Below are positions 1 through 9,483 of a stretch of DNA of 64,000 nucleotides, in pieces. The translations under genes and the position numbers were made by a program. The stretch lies in assembly GCA_022402465.1 (NCBI GenBank), contig JAKRSH010000017.1:124001-188000 (forward strand), in the 5' to 3' direction. Within the stretch, counting starts at the first letter, position 1. Every line of letters begins with the position of its first letter. The notes beneath the pieces are model-generated. The model made no database searches. It was not told the DNA's origin and saw nothing but the letters and a program-made list of their open reading frames with translations. The DNA is from Leptospiraceae bacterium. Lineage in GTDB: Bacteria; Spirochaetota; Leptospiria; Leptospirales; Leptospiraceae.

Positions 1-347
1 GCTGCACCAGTAGCAAAAATTAAATTATCATATTCTAAAATAGATTTATTAGATTCTTTTATTATTACTAATTGCTTCTTTTTTCTATCAATGGAAAGAA
101 CTTCAGTCTTAGTTAGAACTTTAATATTATATACTTTTTCAAAGAAATCTTCTCTTTCTTTATTTAAATCTTCTAAAGAAGCTACTTCATTGCTTAGATG
201 AAAAGAGAGCCCAGCAAGTGAGTAACTAACTCTGGTGTTTCTTTCTAATAAAATAATTTCAGCATTTTCATCCATTTCCCGTGCTCTGGAAGCCGCCGTA
301 GGACCAGCTAGCGCAGCACCAATAACAATTATCTTTTTCTGTTTCAT
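1..347 (-). CDS. FAD/NAD(P)-dependent oxidoreductase, CoA-disulfide-reductase/NADH-oxidase-like, 3' part cut by window edge
   Basis: The first 115 residues are present and the rest lies outside the window. The start ATG (345-347) has an AGGGA ribosome site at 355-359. Residues 5-20 form a Rossmann dinucleotide-binding beta-alpha-beta (IIVIGAALAG), residues 30-36 give the second strand with the FAD-ribose Glu (ILLER), and an FATGA motif sits at the cut. The pattern around residue 41 (SYSLAGLSF) matches the SFANCGLPY region of CoA-disulfide reductases and NADH oxidases, but the redox Cys position is Ala45 (codon 213-215). The protein probably uses flavin and NAD(P)H; the substrate is unknown. 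Family assignment is good, function uncertain because the gene is partial and the Cys is absent. Confidence 0.75.
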   Translation of the reverse strand, partial: MKQKKIIVIGAALAGPTAASRAREMDENAEIILLERNTRVSYSLAGLSFHLSNEVASLEDLNKEREDFFEKVYNIKVLTKTEVLSIDRKKKQLVIIKESNKSILEYDNLIFATGA

Positions 348-480
348 AATTCATTCCCTGATACTTAGGTAAACTTAGGAAACTATAGAAAGTTCCAAAC
401 TTGGAAAGAAATATTTTATATATACTTAGAGAAATGAAGGAAAACTTTGCAAAATTTGTTACAAATTGGGATTTTTAAAG

Positions 481-510
481 AAAAAAGTAGGACAGAACTC
501 AAATCTGTCT
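481..510 (-). terminator. Intrinsic terminator candidate downstream of tRNA-Asn
   Basis: Read on the minus strand, a six-base-pair stem (arms 504-509 and 491-496, GACAGA/TCTGTC) with a seven-base loop is followed by CTAC and then six T (481-486). It lies about 30 bases past the 3' end of the tRNA gene. The stem is short and the T run is offset by four bases, so this is moderate evidence. Confidence 0.5.
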
Positions 511-539
511 AAATACTGAAAGGAAGAAAAAAGCAACCT

Positions 540-613
<74 letters not shown>

Positions 614-687
614 TTATCAGGTTAGGGACATGTTCTTAGAGGTCGTTGCAGTGGCAAGTAAAAAACTCAAAGTTACAATTGATTTTT

Positions 688-740
688 TAGGACAGAATTT
701 TTAAAAATTTTAACGTCCTAGGGCAAATTTTTGAATGCCC
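688..740. repeat. Two adjacent inverted repeats upstream of the nrdJ promoter
   Basis: TAGGAC (688-693) and GTCCTA (715-720) form inverted arms around a perfect 14-base palindrome, AATTTTTAAAAATT (696-709). Directly next to it GGGCA (721-725) and TGCCC (736-740) form a second inverted pair. They lie in the divergent region between tRNA-Asn and the ribonucleotide reductase, just upstream of the -35 element. They could be an operator or a DNA structure; function is unknown. Confidence 0.5.
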
Positions 741-770
741 TTGAATCGGATTCTATCTAGTGTGACATAA
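741..770 (+). promoter_or_regulatory. Putative sigma-70-type promoter for nrdJ with an NrdR-like half box
   Basis: TTGAAT (741-746) and CATAAT (765-770) are separated by 18 bases, close to the -35/-10 consensus. Transcription would begin near 777, leaving a short leader with GAGAGGG (788-794) before the ATG at 803. Between the two elements TATCTAGTGT (754-763) matches one half of an NrdR box, while the other half (748-753) matches poorly. NrdR commonly represses ribonucleotide reductase genes, but a half site is weak support. Confidence 0.5.
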
Positions 771-802
771 TCATCTTTTGCAGATTGGAGAGGGCAAATC
801 CT

Positions 803-3800
803 ATGAAATTAAATCGTCATTTTACACTAAATAAAAAAGAGCTTTATCCTGATATCAAGTGGTCTAAAAGAAATTCAAAAATTGCAAATCCTGATGGTTC
901 TGTCGTTTTTGAAGCAAAAGACGTTGCTGTTCCAGATTTTTGGTCTCAGGTTGCGACAGATATTCTTGCTCAAAAATACTTCCGTCGCAAAGGAATTCCA
1001 AAATATCTCAGAAAAGTTGATGAAAAAGGGATTCCAGAATGGCTACAAAAATCCGAGCCAGATACAGAAAGATTAGAATCTCTAGCACCAGAAGATAGAT
1101 TCACCGGGGAATCAGATTCTCGCCAAGTTTTTCATCGCTTAGCAGGCTGTTGGACCTATTGGGGTTATAAATATGGATACTTCTCTGATGAAGAATCGGC
1201 TAAAGTCTTCTATGAAGAAGTTATCTTCATGCTTGCTTCCCAAATGGCAGCTCCAAACTCTCCACAATGGTTTAATACAGGTCTCAATTGGGCTTATGGC
1301 ATTGATGGGAAATCCCAAGGTCATTTTTATATGGATCCTAAATCTGGGAAAATGACTAAGTCAGCTTCTTCTTACGAGCATCCTCAACCACATGCCTGCT
1401 TTATTCAAGGCGTAGATGATGACCTTGTAAATGAAGGTGGAATCATGGATCTTTGGGTTAGAGAGGCTCGCTTATTCAAATATGGTTCTGGAACGGGAAC
1501 AAACTTTTCCAATCTAAGAGGATCGAATGAACCCTTATCTGGTGGTGGTAAAAGCTCTGGTTTGATGAGTTTTCTAAAAATTGGAGATAGAGCCGCTGGA
1601 GCTATTAAGTCAGGTGGAACGACACGTCGTGCTGCTAAGATGGTTTGTTTAGATTTAGATCATCCAGACATCGAAGAGTTTATAGATTGGAAAGTAGAAG
1701 AAGAAAAAAAAGTAGCCTCTTTGGTAACTGGATCAATTATCAATAATAGATTATTAAACGCGGTGATGCTTGCCTGCCACCAAGATGAACAAGGAAACGC
1801 ACTTAGCTCTGAAGATCGTTTCAATCCTCATACAAATATATATCTTAAGAAAGTTATCAAAGAAGCAAAAAAATCTTTTGTACCTGACAATTATATCAAG
1901 AGGGTCATAGACTTAGCAAAACAAGGTTTTAAAGAAATCGTTTTTGATGAATTAACAACAGATTGGCAGTCCGAAGCTTATAATACTGTTTCAGGACAGA
2001 ATAGCAATAACTCAGTTCGAGTATCCAATGAATTTATGGATGCTGTTGATAAAGACGAAAATTGGAATTTATACAATAGAACTGAAAAAGAAAAAGCCTC
2101 TAAGGAAAATAGAGAACCAAAAGCATCTAAGATTCTGAGAGCAAGAGATCTTTGGGAAAAGATTTCTTATTCTGCTTGGGCCTCAGCAGATCCAGGAACC
2201 CAGTATCATACCACAATTAATGAATGGCATACTTGTCCAGAAGATGGTGCTATCAACGCTTCCAATCCATGTTCTGAATATATGTTCCTAGATAATACAG
2301 CATGCAACCTTGCCTCAGCTAATTTACAAAAGTTTATCAATTGGGAAGATTCTAGCTTTAAAGTAGAAGATTTTCGTTACTTATGTAAGATTTGGACTTT
2401 GATTTTAGAAATCTCTGTAACTATGGCACAATTTCCATCGAAAGAAATTGCTGAGCTTTCTTATAGGTTTAGAACTTTAGGCTTGGGATATGCCAATTTA
2501 GGTTCTTTGCTAATGGTCATGGGTATTCCTTATGATTCTAAAGAAGCTATAGCAATAACAGGAGCAATTACAGCAATTATGCATATGACAGCTTATGCAA
2601 CATCTGCGGAAATTGCAAAAGAATTAGGTGCTTTTGATGGTTACAAAAAGAACAAAGAGCACATGCTCCGTGTTATTCGGAATCATAGGAGAGCTGCATA
2701 CAATGCTCCTAAAGAAGAATACGAATCACTTACTATAACTCCAATTGGAATTGATCCAGCTTATTGCCCATCCTATCTTTTAAAATCTGCCCAAGAAGAT
2801 TCTGACCGTGCATTGGAACTTGGGAAAGAATATGGTTACAGAAATGCTCAAGTAACAGTTATTGCTCCTACTGGAACTATTGGTCTTGTAATGGATTGTG
2901 ATACAACAGGAATAGAGCCTGATTTTGCATTAGTAAAGTTTAAGAAATTAGCTGGTGGTGGTTACTTTAAGATCATCAATCAATCAGTACCTTTTGCATT
3001 AAAAAAATTAGGTTATTCATCTAGTGAAATAGAGTCTATTGTTAACTATTGCAAAGGACATTCAACCTTCCGTGGTGCACCAGGAATCAATACCCAAGCG
3101 TTAAAATCAAAAGGTTTTACAGATGAGATCCTTGAGAAATTAGAAAAAGATCTTCCTTTTGCATTTGATATTCAATTCGCTTTCAATAAATACAGTTTAG
3201 GTGAAGATTTCTTAAAGGTAAATCTTGGAATTCAGCCAGAAACTTACAATCAAATGGGTTTTAATCTCTTGGAACATTTGGGTTTCACTAAAGATGAAAT
3301 CAACCAAGCCAATGATTATGTTTGTGGAACTATGACTGTTGAAAATGCCCCCTTCCTCAAAGAAAAAGATTTGGCTGTATTTGATTGTGCGAACAAGTGC
3401 GGGAAATATGGAAAAAGATTTCTCTCCTACCAAGCACACATTGGTGTTATGGCAGGTGCACAACCTTTCATAAGTGGTGCGATTTCCAAAACTATAAACC
3501 TTCCTGAAGATGCTACCGTAGTTGATATCAAAGATGCGTACTACATGTCCTGGAAGATGATGATCAAGGCAAATGCACTTTACCGAGATGGATCAAAACT
3601 TTCCCAACCATTGAATTCTGTTTATGAACTATTAAATTTTGATGATGAAGAAGAAGTGAATATTCCTTTGAATACAGCTTCAGCCTCTACTCATACTAAA
3701 GAAGTCGCAGAGAAGATAGTCTATAAATATGTTTCTCAAAGACGTAGATTACCCAATAGAAGAGCTGGATATACACAGAAAGCTATGGTAGGTGGTCATA

Positions 3801-4483
3801 AGGTTTATCTTCGAACAGGGGAATACGAGGATGGACAAATTGGAGAAATCTTTATTGATATGCACAAAGAAGGTGCTGCCTTCCGAAGCTTAATGAATGC
3901 TTTTGCAATCTCGGTATCCTTAGGACTTCAACATGGAGTTCCTTTAGAAGAATTTGTAGAAGCTTTTACTTTCTTTAAATTTGAGCCTAATGGTATGGTA
4001 TCTGGCAACCCACACATTAAGATGAGTACTTCTGTAATCGATTATCTTTTCCGTGAGTTGGCAGTTACTTATCTAGGAAGGTATGATTTGGCTCAGGTAA
4101 GCCCTGAAGATTTGCGTGCAGATGAAGTAGGTAGAAAATCAAATACAGTACTTTCTGATGACCCGAAAGCAGAAGAATTTCCAGCAAAGCCTTCCCTCTC
4201 AAATAGTTATGAATCGAGCATAGTCCATCATACAGATGTAAAACCAATTTCTTTATCAGGTGCCTTGGGTGCTAAAGAGGAGAGATCGGAATCTGGAATT
4301 GCAACCGCTACAGCAACCGTAACCAAAATTCGAGCAGCATCCGATACAATGAAGATAATCCAAGAAGCAAGAACTAAGGGCTACACTGGAGATACTTGCA
4401 CTGAATGCGGTTCTTTTGAAATGGTAAGGAATGGCTCCTGTTTAAAGTGCAATTCTTGTGGAGCTACAACAGGTTGTAGCTAA
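803..4483 (+). CDS. nrdJ: Vitamin B12-dependent (class II) ribonucleoside-diphosphate reductase
   Basis: Reduces ribonucleotides to deoxyribonucleotides for DNA synthesis, using adenosylcobalamin to make the thiyl radical, in the cytoplasm. The 1226-residue length fits the long NrdJ type. Family motifs are clear: NSPQWFNTG near residue 150, the catalytic NPCSE (Asn-x-Cys-x-Glu) followed by DNTACNLAS near 485, PTGTIG near 690, and a Cys-rich tail (CTEC, CLKC, CGATTGC) of the kind that shuttles electrons to the active site. I prefer the ATG at 803 because GAGAGGG lies eight bases upstream; an in-frame TTG at 785 would fall almost on the predicted transcription start and has no ribosome site. 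The gene is monocistronic, and I see no cobalamin riboswitch upstream. Domain order looks intact. Confidence 0.95.
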   Translation: MKLNRHFTLNKKELYPDIKWSKRNSKIANPDGSVVFEAKDVAVPDFWSQVATDILAQKYFRRKGIPKYLRKVDEKGIPEWLQKSEPDTERLESLAPEDRFTGESDSRQVFHRLAGCWTYWGYKYGYFSDEESAKVFYEEVIFMLASQMAAPNSPQWFNTGLNWAYGIDGKSQGHFYMDPKSGKMTKSASSYEHPQPHACFIQGVDDDLVNEGGIMDLWVREARLFKYGSGTGTNFSNLRGSNEPLSGGGKSSGLMSFLKIGDRAAGAIKSGGTTRRAAKMVCLDLDHPDIEEFIDWKVEEEKKVASLVTGSIINNRLLNAVMLACHQDEQGNALSSEDRFNPHTNIYLKKVIKEAKKSFVPDNYIKRVIDLAKQGFKEIVFDELTTDWQSEAYNTVSGQNSNNSVRVSNEFMDAVDKDENWNLYNRTEKEKASKENREPKASKILRARDLWEKISYSAWASADPGTQYHTTINEWHTCPEDGAINASNPCSEYMFLDNTACNLASANLQKFINWEDSSFKVEDFRYLCKIWTLILEISVTMAQFPSKEIAELSYRFRTLGLGYANLGSLLMVMGIPYDSKEAIAITGAITAIMHMTAYATSAEIAKELGAFDGYKKNKEHMLRVIRNHRRAAYNAPKEEYESLTITPIGIDPAYCPSYLLKSAQEDSDRALELGKEYGYRNAQVTVIAPTGTIGLVMDCDTTGIEPDFALVKFKKLAGGGYFKIINQSVPFALKKLGYSSSEIESIVNYCKGHSTFRGAPGINTQALKSKGFTDEILEKLEKDLPFAFDIQFAFNKYSLGEDFLKVNLGIQPETYNQMGFNLLEHLGFTKDEINQANDYVCGTMTVENAPFLKEKDLAVFDCANKCGKYGKRFLSYQAHIGVMAGAQPFISGAISKTINLPEDATVVDIKDAYYMSWKMMIKANALYRDGSKLSQPLNSVYELLNFDDEEEVNIPLNTASASTHTKEVAEKIVYKYVSQRRRLPNRRAGYTQKAMVGGHKVYLRTGEYEDGQIGEIFIDMHKEGAAFRSLMNAFAISVSLGLQHGVPLEEFVEAFTFFKFEPNGMVSGNPHIKMSTSVIDYLFRELAVTYLGRYDLAQVSPEDLRADEVGRKSNTVLSDDPKAEEFPAKPSLSNSYESSIVHHTDVKPISLSGALGAKEERSESGIATATATVTKIRAASDTMKIIQEARTKGYTGDTCTECGSFEMVRNGSCLKCNSCGATTGCS

Positions 4484-4526
4484 GTCTTGGAAGAATTGCA
4501 CCCAACCAAACTAAAACTCAATTAGA

Positions 4527-4560
4527 AATCTATTCTCCTTTGAAAAATGGAGAATAGATT
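4527..4560. terminator. Perfect 12-base-pair hairpin between convergent nrdJ and gspN
   Basis: Arms 4527-4538 and 4549-4560 (AATCTATTCTCC and its reverse complement) are perfectly complementary around a ten-base loop. No long T run follows on either strand; the minus side is followed by TTCTAATTGAGTTTT. It sits between two convergent genes, so a termination or RNA-stabilising role for one or both transcripts is likely. Confidence 0.5.
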
Positions 4561-4599
4561 ATTGCCTGAGAAGATACACAATTCCCTAAATAAGAATAC

Positions 4600-4652
4600 A
4601 GTCCCGAGACTATTTAAATTTTATTTATGTAAGTTAAATTTAGGGACTTTTT
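4600..4652 (+). terminator. Candidate intrinsic terminator for nrdJ
   Basis: AGTCCC (4600-4605) pairs with GGGACT (4643-4648), and TAAATTT (4615-4621) with AAATTTA (4636-4642), leaving a nine-base bulge on the left. A T run (4648-4652) follows on the plus strand. The structure overlaps the stop codon of the convergent gspN gene. Confidence 0.5.
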
Positions 4653-5626
4653 GTAGATTCTGAATCCTTAATGATTGGATCTGTGTTTGGATTGGATGGA
4701 TTTTGTTCAAGCGAAGTATTGCTGCTTGAGCTAGAACCTTGTGTTAGGGTATCGAGATTGAATTCAGGATTTTTGATTGTTCCTTTTAAAGGAATGCAAG
4801 ATTTTCCATTTTCTTGAGGCAGAATTGCTAGCATTCCCGCTAAATCAGGTCTTTCATTTGCAAATTTCTCTTGCGAGGTCGCACAAATTTTTAAATCTAA
4901 GGCACTCATTGAGACTATATCTGAGAGCCTAATAGTTCCAGATAAATTGAACTTAAACCAAGAAGTATCAAAACTTCCTCGTTCTATGAGTATTTTACCA
5001 GAACGAAATTTCAATATAAAGCTACCTTTAATAATTTGAATATCTTTGGCTTCTCCAACTAATGGGATATCTGGGAGGCTTATAATCTTCCCAGAACGTA
5101 TAATAATATTCATGTCGCCAGTAGTTTTGGTGATTCTTTCTTCAAACCCAGAAAGTCTTCCTACTAAATTTAAGTTTTTAAAAAGTATAGAAGTCTGCCC
5201 TGAGTCTATAGAAAAACTACTAAATGATACCTCACCATCAACTTTATTCTGTATCAAATCTAGTATCTTTAAATCGATAAGAGTTTCTTCTGATTTAATG
5301 CTCGTTTCGTTTGTTGGTGAGAAAACAAAGGAATCAATTCTTTTCTGTCCAAGAATAGGAAACTTGATATCCTTAAACTCAAAACTTATATTCCGAGATT
5401 TTGTATAATCAATGATCGAAGATTTTATAACTTCTTCTAAAGGAAAAAGCAGAAATACAAATAATAAAAAAAATCCAAAACCTATTCCAACTAAAGTTAA
5501 AATCTTTTGAGTTGTGAGAGGTATTTCTTCTTCATCTATAAAATCATTCTCAAGCTCATCGTTCAAATCATCATTAATAGATTGATTTTCTTGCAGATAA
5601 AGTTCTTTTGATGATTGGTCGTTCAT
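4640..5626 (-). CDS. gspN: Type II secretion system protein GspN-like
   Basis: Last gene of the secretion operon, 328 residues. An acidic cytoplasmic N-terminus (residues 1-38) is followed by one hydrophobic segment (about 42-66), then a periplasmic domain rich in beta-strand, and a Ser/Asn/Pro-rich low-complexity tail from about 290. Its place after gspM and its single-pass topology match GspN, an accessory inner-membrane component. GspN sequences diverge widely and no catalytic motif is expected. The start overlaps the gspM stop by four bases (ATGA), showing translational coupling. The assignment rests largely on position and topology. Confidence 0.65.
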   Translation of the reverse strand: MNDQSSKELYLQENQSINDDLNDELENDFIDEEEIPLTTQKILTLVGIGFGFFLLFVFLLFPLEEVIKSSIIDYTKSRNISFEFKDIKFPILGQKRIDSFVFSPTNETSIKSEETLIDLKILDLIQNKVDGEVSFSSFSIDSGQTSILFKNLNLVGRLSGFEERITKTTGDMNIIIRSGKIISLPDIPLVGEAKDIQIIKGSFILKFRSGKILIERGSFDTSWFKFNLSGTIRLSDIVSMSALDLKICATSQEKFANERPDLAGMLAILPQENGKSCIPLKGTIKNPEFNLDTLTQGSSSSSNTSLEQNPSNPNTDPIIKDSESTKSP

Positions 5627-6150
5627 ATCCCACCTTTACCTATACGTTTAAAAGATGAAATTTTTAAATTTACATCATAGACTTCTTTGTCTTGAAATGG
5701 TTTTCGAAAATCAAGATAATCTACTTTTGCATTGATTTGTTTATTCTTTTCTATATCGTAAATTAGTTTGATTATATCATTAAGAATTACCGATCTAAAG
5801 CTGACATCAATGGTGATCTGATTATAATCTTTTCGTATTGTATTGGTAGAGTCTTTTTGGGTTGAAACTTTTTCTTTTAGATTATAGCGAACCATAATTT
5901 GATCTAGTTTAGAATACATTTGGCTGACGTCTTCATCCTGCCCCCCGGTTTTTAAACCCTTGTAATATTCGTAATCTACAATAACTCTATCTAATTGAGT
6001 AGATTGGGAAATAGTTTCATTTACCTGTTCAGATAGACTGCTACGTAGATCAAAAGCCTTTTGAATCAAAAGATAAAATCCCATACAAAGAATAACTAAT
6101 AATCCTGCAAAAACAAAAACACGCTCTCTTTCATTCAATTGACTGAACAT
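5623..6150 (-). CDS. gspM: Type II secretion system protein GspM-like
   Basis: A 175-residue single-pass protein: short cytoplasmic N-terminus (FSQLNERERV), a membrane helix at about 11-29, a coiled-coil-like stretch at 33-60 and a small alpha/beta periplasmic domain. This is the layout of GspM/PilO, which pairs with GspL/PilN to form the inner-membrane platform. The NERER segment before the helix is typical of GspM. It lies between gspL and gspN with one-base and overlapping junctions. Sequence conservation in this family is low, so position carries much of the weight. Confidence 0.75.
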   Translation of the reverse strand: MFSQLNERERVFVFAGLLVILCMGFYLLIQKAFDLRSSLSEQVNETISQSTQLDRVIVDYEYYKGLKTGGQDEDVSQMYSKLDQIMVRYNLKEKVSTQKDSTNTIRKDYNQITIDVSFRSVILNDIIKLIYDIEKNKQINAKVDYLDFRKPFQDKEVYDVNLKISSFKRIGKGGI

Positions 6151-6151
6151 A

Positions 6152-7768
6152 TCATTCCGAGTCGGGACTCGCTACCTCCAATCGAATTTTAAATGCAATC
6201 TTGTATTTAGTCACACCTGTAAGAAGTCTCTTATTTAGAATTTTAATATTTTTAAATTTAGATGATTTCTCAAATGCCTGTTCCACTGTTCCAATCTCAC
6301 TAAACTCATTCACTCTACCGAAGATTTGAACTTCATTCCCATCAAAAGTAAATTGGTCCAAGATAAAAGGAAATGTTTCTTTATCAGGATAAATCTCTGT
6401 GATTTCAAGTAAGGTATCTAAGATACTTTCTTTATTCAAAAATAGACGAAAGATCTCTGTCTTTTTTTGTTCTGCTTTTAATTTGGATATTGCTGAGGAA
6501 ATTACATTTTCAGGATCTGGAGCTTCTTCTCCGAAACCTTTTTTATATTTTTCTGCGAGGATTGCTTGGTTTTGAGAAATTTTTCTTTTATCAATTATAA
6601 TACCAAATATAAATACTGTTAGTAGAATAAACAAAGATATACCTGAAATAATTAAATGAGGTAGGAAATTGGCGAGTTTAAAGCTATTTTTATTTAGTCT
6701 TTTAGCAAAGGCTGTATCAAGGAAATCTATCTTATCACTGGATTTTAACCTATAATGATAACCAGTAGCTAAGGCTAAGGTATAGGAACCATCAGTGACT
6801 TCTATAAAATCATAATTTTTTACAGGAATATCTAGTGCAATCGTAAGTTTTTCTTCTATTCCTTTGAATTTTGAGCCACCACCTGAAATGTAAATTTCCG
6901 AAGGTCTCTCTGTATCTAATAATGCGAAAATAGATTTTTCAATTTCTTGAGCAAGATATTGTAAATAATCGGATGCTTTGGACTGAATCGATTTCCAGTT
7001 TGAATTTGAAATTTTATATTTCTTTCGATAGAAGTCAAGTGGCTCAGGATATTCTTCTAAATCAAAAAGAAAATTAGAAAGTAGTATTAAAAATTCTTCA
7101 GCATCCTCTTCTTCTAAATTTAGTTCATCCGAAAGAATCTCTATAAGGTGCTTGGTTCCATAGTGAAAGCTTCTTGTATGGTAAAGTTTGTTGTTATGAA
7201 CAGCATTGAAAATACAAATTTGGTAACCTATGTGTATTTGTCCGTAATAACGAATATTCTTATCATGGCTTCTTGGAAACAAGGAAGCAAGAACAACTGC
7301 GTCTACTGATAAACAATCAATTCTCGCATCCCCTCTCGAAAAAGGACTCATGACTCTCTCAATTTCTTTATGTTGTACATTGAATGTTACAACATAGGAG
7401 TTCTCTATATCAATCTTTGAGAGAATCCCAAGAACTTCCATAGATTCCGTTGGAAAGGGTAATTTATTCTCTACCTCAAAAGGAATGATTTCTTTAACGG
7501 CTTTTTCAGATGTCAAAGGAATCATTAGATCTCTTATAAACAATCTATCAACTGAAATATTTACCAAAAACTTGGATTCTTCCGGAAAAAAACTTTGGAT
7601 GAAACGAATAATATTGTATTCATATTCATCCCCTTCTTCATCTTTCAAATGGATTTTTGGTAGGGTTTCAAATCTTATGGGTGTAATGGTTCCTAAAACA
7701 TTTTTAAACAAAACACCTTTAATATATCTTGACCCATAGTCAATTGCTAAGTATTGATCATATAACAT
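6152..7768 (-). CDS. gspL: Type II secretion system protein GspL (PilM-like actin fold plus membrane and periplasmic domain)
   Basis: The 538-residue protein combines a cytoplasmic actin-like domain (residues 1 to about 350) with one membrane helix (about 370-395) and a periplasmic ferredoxin-like C-terminus. The actin-like part keeps the phosphate-1 signature near the start (AIDYGSRYIKG) and a phosphate-2-like glycine turn (IYISGGGSKFKG), more like the PilM ATPase than classical GspL, which usually has a degenerate nucleotide site. Its role would be to tie the GspE ATPase to the inner-membrane platform with GspM. It is one base from each neighbouring gene. Confidence 0.82.
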   Translation of the reverse strand: MLYDQYLAIDYGSRYIKGVLFKNVLGTITPIRFETLPKIHLKDEEGDEYEYNIIRFIQSFFPEESKFLVNISVDRLFIRDLMIPLTSEKAVKEIIPFEVENKLPFPTESMEVLGILSKIDIENSYVVTFNVQHKEIERVMSPFSRGDARIDCLSVDAVVLASLFPRSHDKNIRYYGQIHIGYQICIFNAVHNNKLYHTRSFHYGTKHLIEILSDELNLEEEDAEEFLILLSNFLFDLEEYPEPLDFYRKKYKISNSNWKSIQSKASDYLQYLAQEIEKSIFALLDTERPSEIYISGGGSKFKGIEEKLTIALDIPVKNYDFIEVTDGSYTLALATGYHYRLKSSDKIDFLDTAFAKRLNKNSFKLANFLPHLIISGISLFILLTVFIFGIIIDKRKISQNQAILAEKYKKGFGEEAPDPENVISSAISKLKAEQKKTEIFRLFLNKESILDTLLEITEIYPDKETFPFILDQFTFDGNEVQIFGRVNEFSEIGTVEQAFEKSSKFKNIKILNKRLLTGVTKYKIAFKIRLEVASPDSE

Positions 7769-7769
7769 T

Positions 7770-8870
7770 CTAATCTTCCGTATAATATAACATTGTATTG
7801 TTGGGTAGGTCGAATATTCCTACAACTCTTCGAATGATCTTGTCTTTAATAATTCCAACTCCAACAATTTTATACACTTCACCCTTGGTTTTTATTCGAC
7901 CTCCTGAAACATCTGTTCCTTCTCCGGCTAATTCTTTGTATAAAGTGAGATTGCCCATGGATTTTGTTTGGAATTCAGGTTCATTCTCCAGGTCTTTAAG
8001 TTCTTTGATATAGCCATTTTTTTTAATCTTTAATTTTAAAATTTTCATGGCTGCAGGTTTTGTCATAAAATCAGATAAGGACATCAATACATGGTATGGT
8101 GCTGAATTAATATTAATCCTATCGTCGTAAGAATCTCCGAAAGGTAGGTATGCAGTGATATTATTTGATAAAACGAAATCTTTGTCTGAGATTAATGATC
8201 TTTCTTCTTCTGTTTGGAAGTCTGAGGAAAAATTCTTATCATAGTCTTTGGGCTTTAGTGATTCATAAACCATTTTTCGATCATAGCCTTTGATTCCAAC
8301 CAGCTCGGATAAGGAATAAAGAGGTGCATTTTTGATTTTTCTAGGAGGGTTTAATTTTGAATAGTAGTAAACTTCTGCCCCTCCCCCCATTTCTTGGGAA
8401 TTTGTATCTATCCAATCAATCACAGGAAAGATCAGTTCCCTTTTCATGCCAAATTGAGTATAGAGTCTGCTTACTATTTCTACCATTCTATCATTGGGTT
8501 GGTCGTCATAAATTTTTGCCAAAGAATTTATATTGATCTTTCCATCCTCTGGTAACATGGAATAGTAAATCACGCCTCCTCCCAAGGGTAATGGTGGAGG
8601 GTCAAAGGCAATTCCTGATTGGTAAAGAACCTCTTCGGGAATTTTTTTTAAAGCACCTAAGGCACCAAGAAAACCTGCCTTGGCGAGTGAATGTGCTTTA
8701 AAGCCATCCGCTTCCTGAGAGGATATTTTATATTCTATAATTGCATCTGCAAAGAATTTATTGGAAATAAAAAATGCTGAAGAGCCTACAGCTATCACCA
8801 AAAGGATAACCATAGAACCTTTTCTAGTTTTTTTATTTAAAAAGGATCCCTGGATGTGCGAGACTTTCAT
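7770..8870 (-). CDS. gspK: Type II secretion system minor pseudopilin GspK
   Basis: A 366-residue prepilin-like protein, much larger than the other pseudopilins, as is usual for GspK. After a basic leader comes the processing site G18/S19 and a hydrophobic helix without Glu at position 5, also a GspK trait. The body contains the GspK pattern: an inventory of DGKININS and DRININS turns, typical of its two helix-hairpin-helix-like sub-domains. GspK caps the pseudopilus tip with GspI and GspJ. The ATG at 8870 overlaps gspJ by 38 bases and has no ribosome site, so translation is probably coupled. Confidence 0.88.
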   Translation of the reverse strand: MKVSHIQGSFLNKKTRKGSMVILLVIAVGSSAFFISNKFFADAIIEYKISSQEADGFKAHSLAKAGFLGALGALKKIPEEVLYQSGIAFDPPPLPLGGGVIYYSMLPEDGKININSLAKIYDDQPNDRMVEIVSRLYTQFGMKRELIFPVIDWIDTNSQEMGGGAEVYYYSKLNPPRKIKNAPLYSLSELVGIKGYDRKMVYESLKPKDYDKNFSSDFQTEEERSLISDKDFVLSNNITAYLPFGDSYDDRININSAPYHVLMSLSDFMTKPAAMKILKLKIKKNGYIKELKDLENEPEFQTKSMGNLTLYKELAGEGTDVSGGRIKTKGEVYKIVGVGIIKDKIIRRVVGIFDLPNNTMLYYTED

Positions 8871-9483
8871 ATTTTAAAAATTCATTCCCTACTAAAGCTA
8901 TAATTTCAATACGTATTAATCTTGGAATTTTTTTATTTGATTTGGAATTCCATTCATCCAACCATTTATCTCCTCTTTCTGAATATTTTAATTGAAAACT
9001 TTTTACATTATCTATCAAAACATGTTCAGTTCCACCTGTAAGTGGAAAATTATCAACCATATCATCTTCTCTTCGAATCAAAGAGAATAAATCCGTTTTG
9101 TTCTCCATTCTCTTTAGATAAAATGAAACTTCTTTCACCGATGGTTCATTAAGTTCTTCAGAATTTGGATTAGAGCTAGCAAAAGAAACCTTATCTCTTC
9201 TTATTCCTGAGGCTCCTTCGCTTTTTCCAACAAACAATAACCTTTTTTGGTTTTCAAAAAAGTAAGTTCTCGTAAAGCTCAAACGAAGATTTTCAATCGA
9301 TTGAATCAGAGCTGTTCTTGTGACGCCACCTGGTGGATCTGCTTCTCTAGCTATTTTTAAAGAAAAAAAGTAAGATGCAAAAACTTCAATAAATAACATA
9401 GATACTAACATAACAACAATGGAGATTTCAATTAAAGTTAAACCTTTTCTGAATTTGCGGCCGTGAAGTGATTTAAGTTTCAT
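8833..9483 (-). CDS. gspJ: Type II secretion system minor pseudopilin GspJ
   Basis: A 216-residue type IV prepilin-like protein: basic leader, cleavage site RKG/LTLIE with Glu at mature position 5, and a hydrophobic helix (about residues 15-38). The body is a beta-rich globular domain. Position between gspI and gspK and its length fit GspJ, a minor tip pseudopilin that assembles with GspI and GspK. It must be processed by a prepilin peptidase (GspO/PilD), which is not encoded in this window. The start shares one base with the gspI stop. Confidence 0.82.
   Translation of the reverse strand: MKLKSLHGRKFRKGLTLIEISIVVMLVSMLFIEVFASYFFSLKIAREADPPGGVTRTALIQSIENLRLSFTRTYFFENQKRLLFVGKSEGASGIRRDKVSFASSNPNSEELNEPSVKEVSFYLKRMENKTDLFSLIRREDDMVDNFPLTGGTEHVLIDNVKSFQLKYSERGDKWLDEWNSKSNKKIPRLIRIEIIALVGNEFLKYESLAHPGILFK

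Noticed and set aside
614-802. Cobalamin riboswitch ahead of the B12-dependent reductase
   Set aside because: The gap is under 200 bases and I could not find the B12-box (AGCCAGGAGACC-like) or the required multi-stem arrangement; the predicted transcript leader is only about 26 bases.
785-802. TTG start for nrdJ at 785
   Set aside because: It lies about eight bases after the predicted transcription start and has no ribosome site, while the ATG at 803 has GAGAGGG at good distance.
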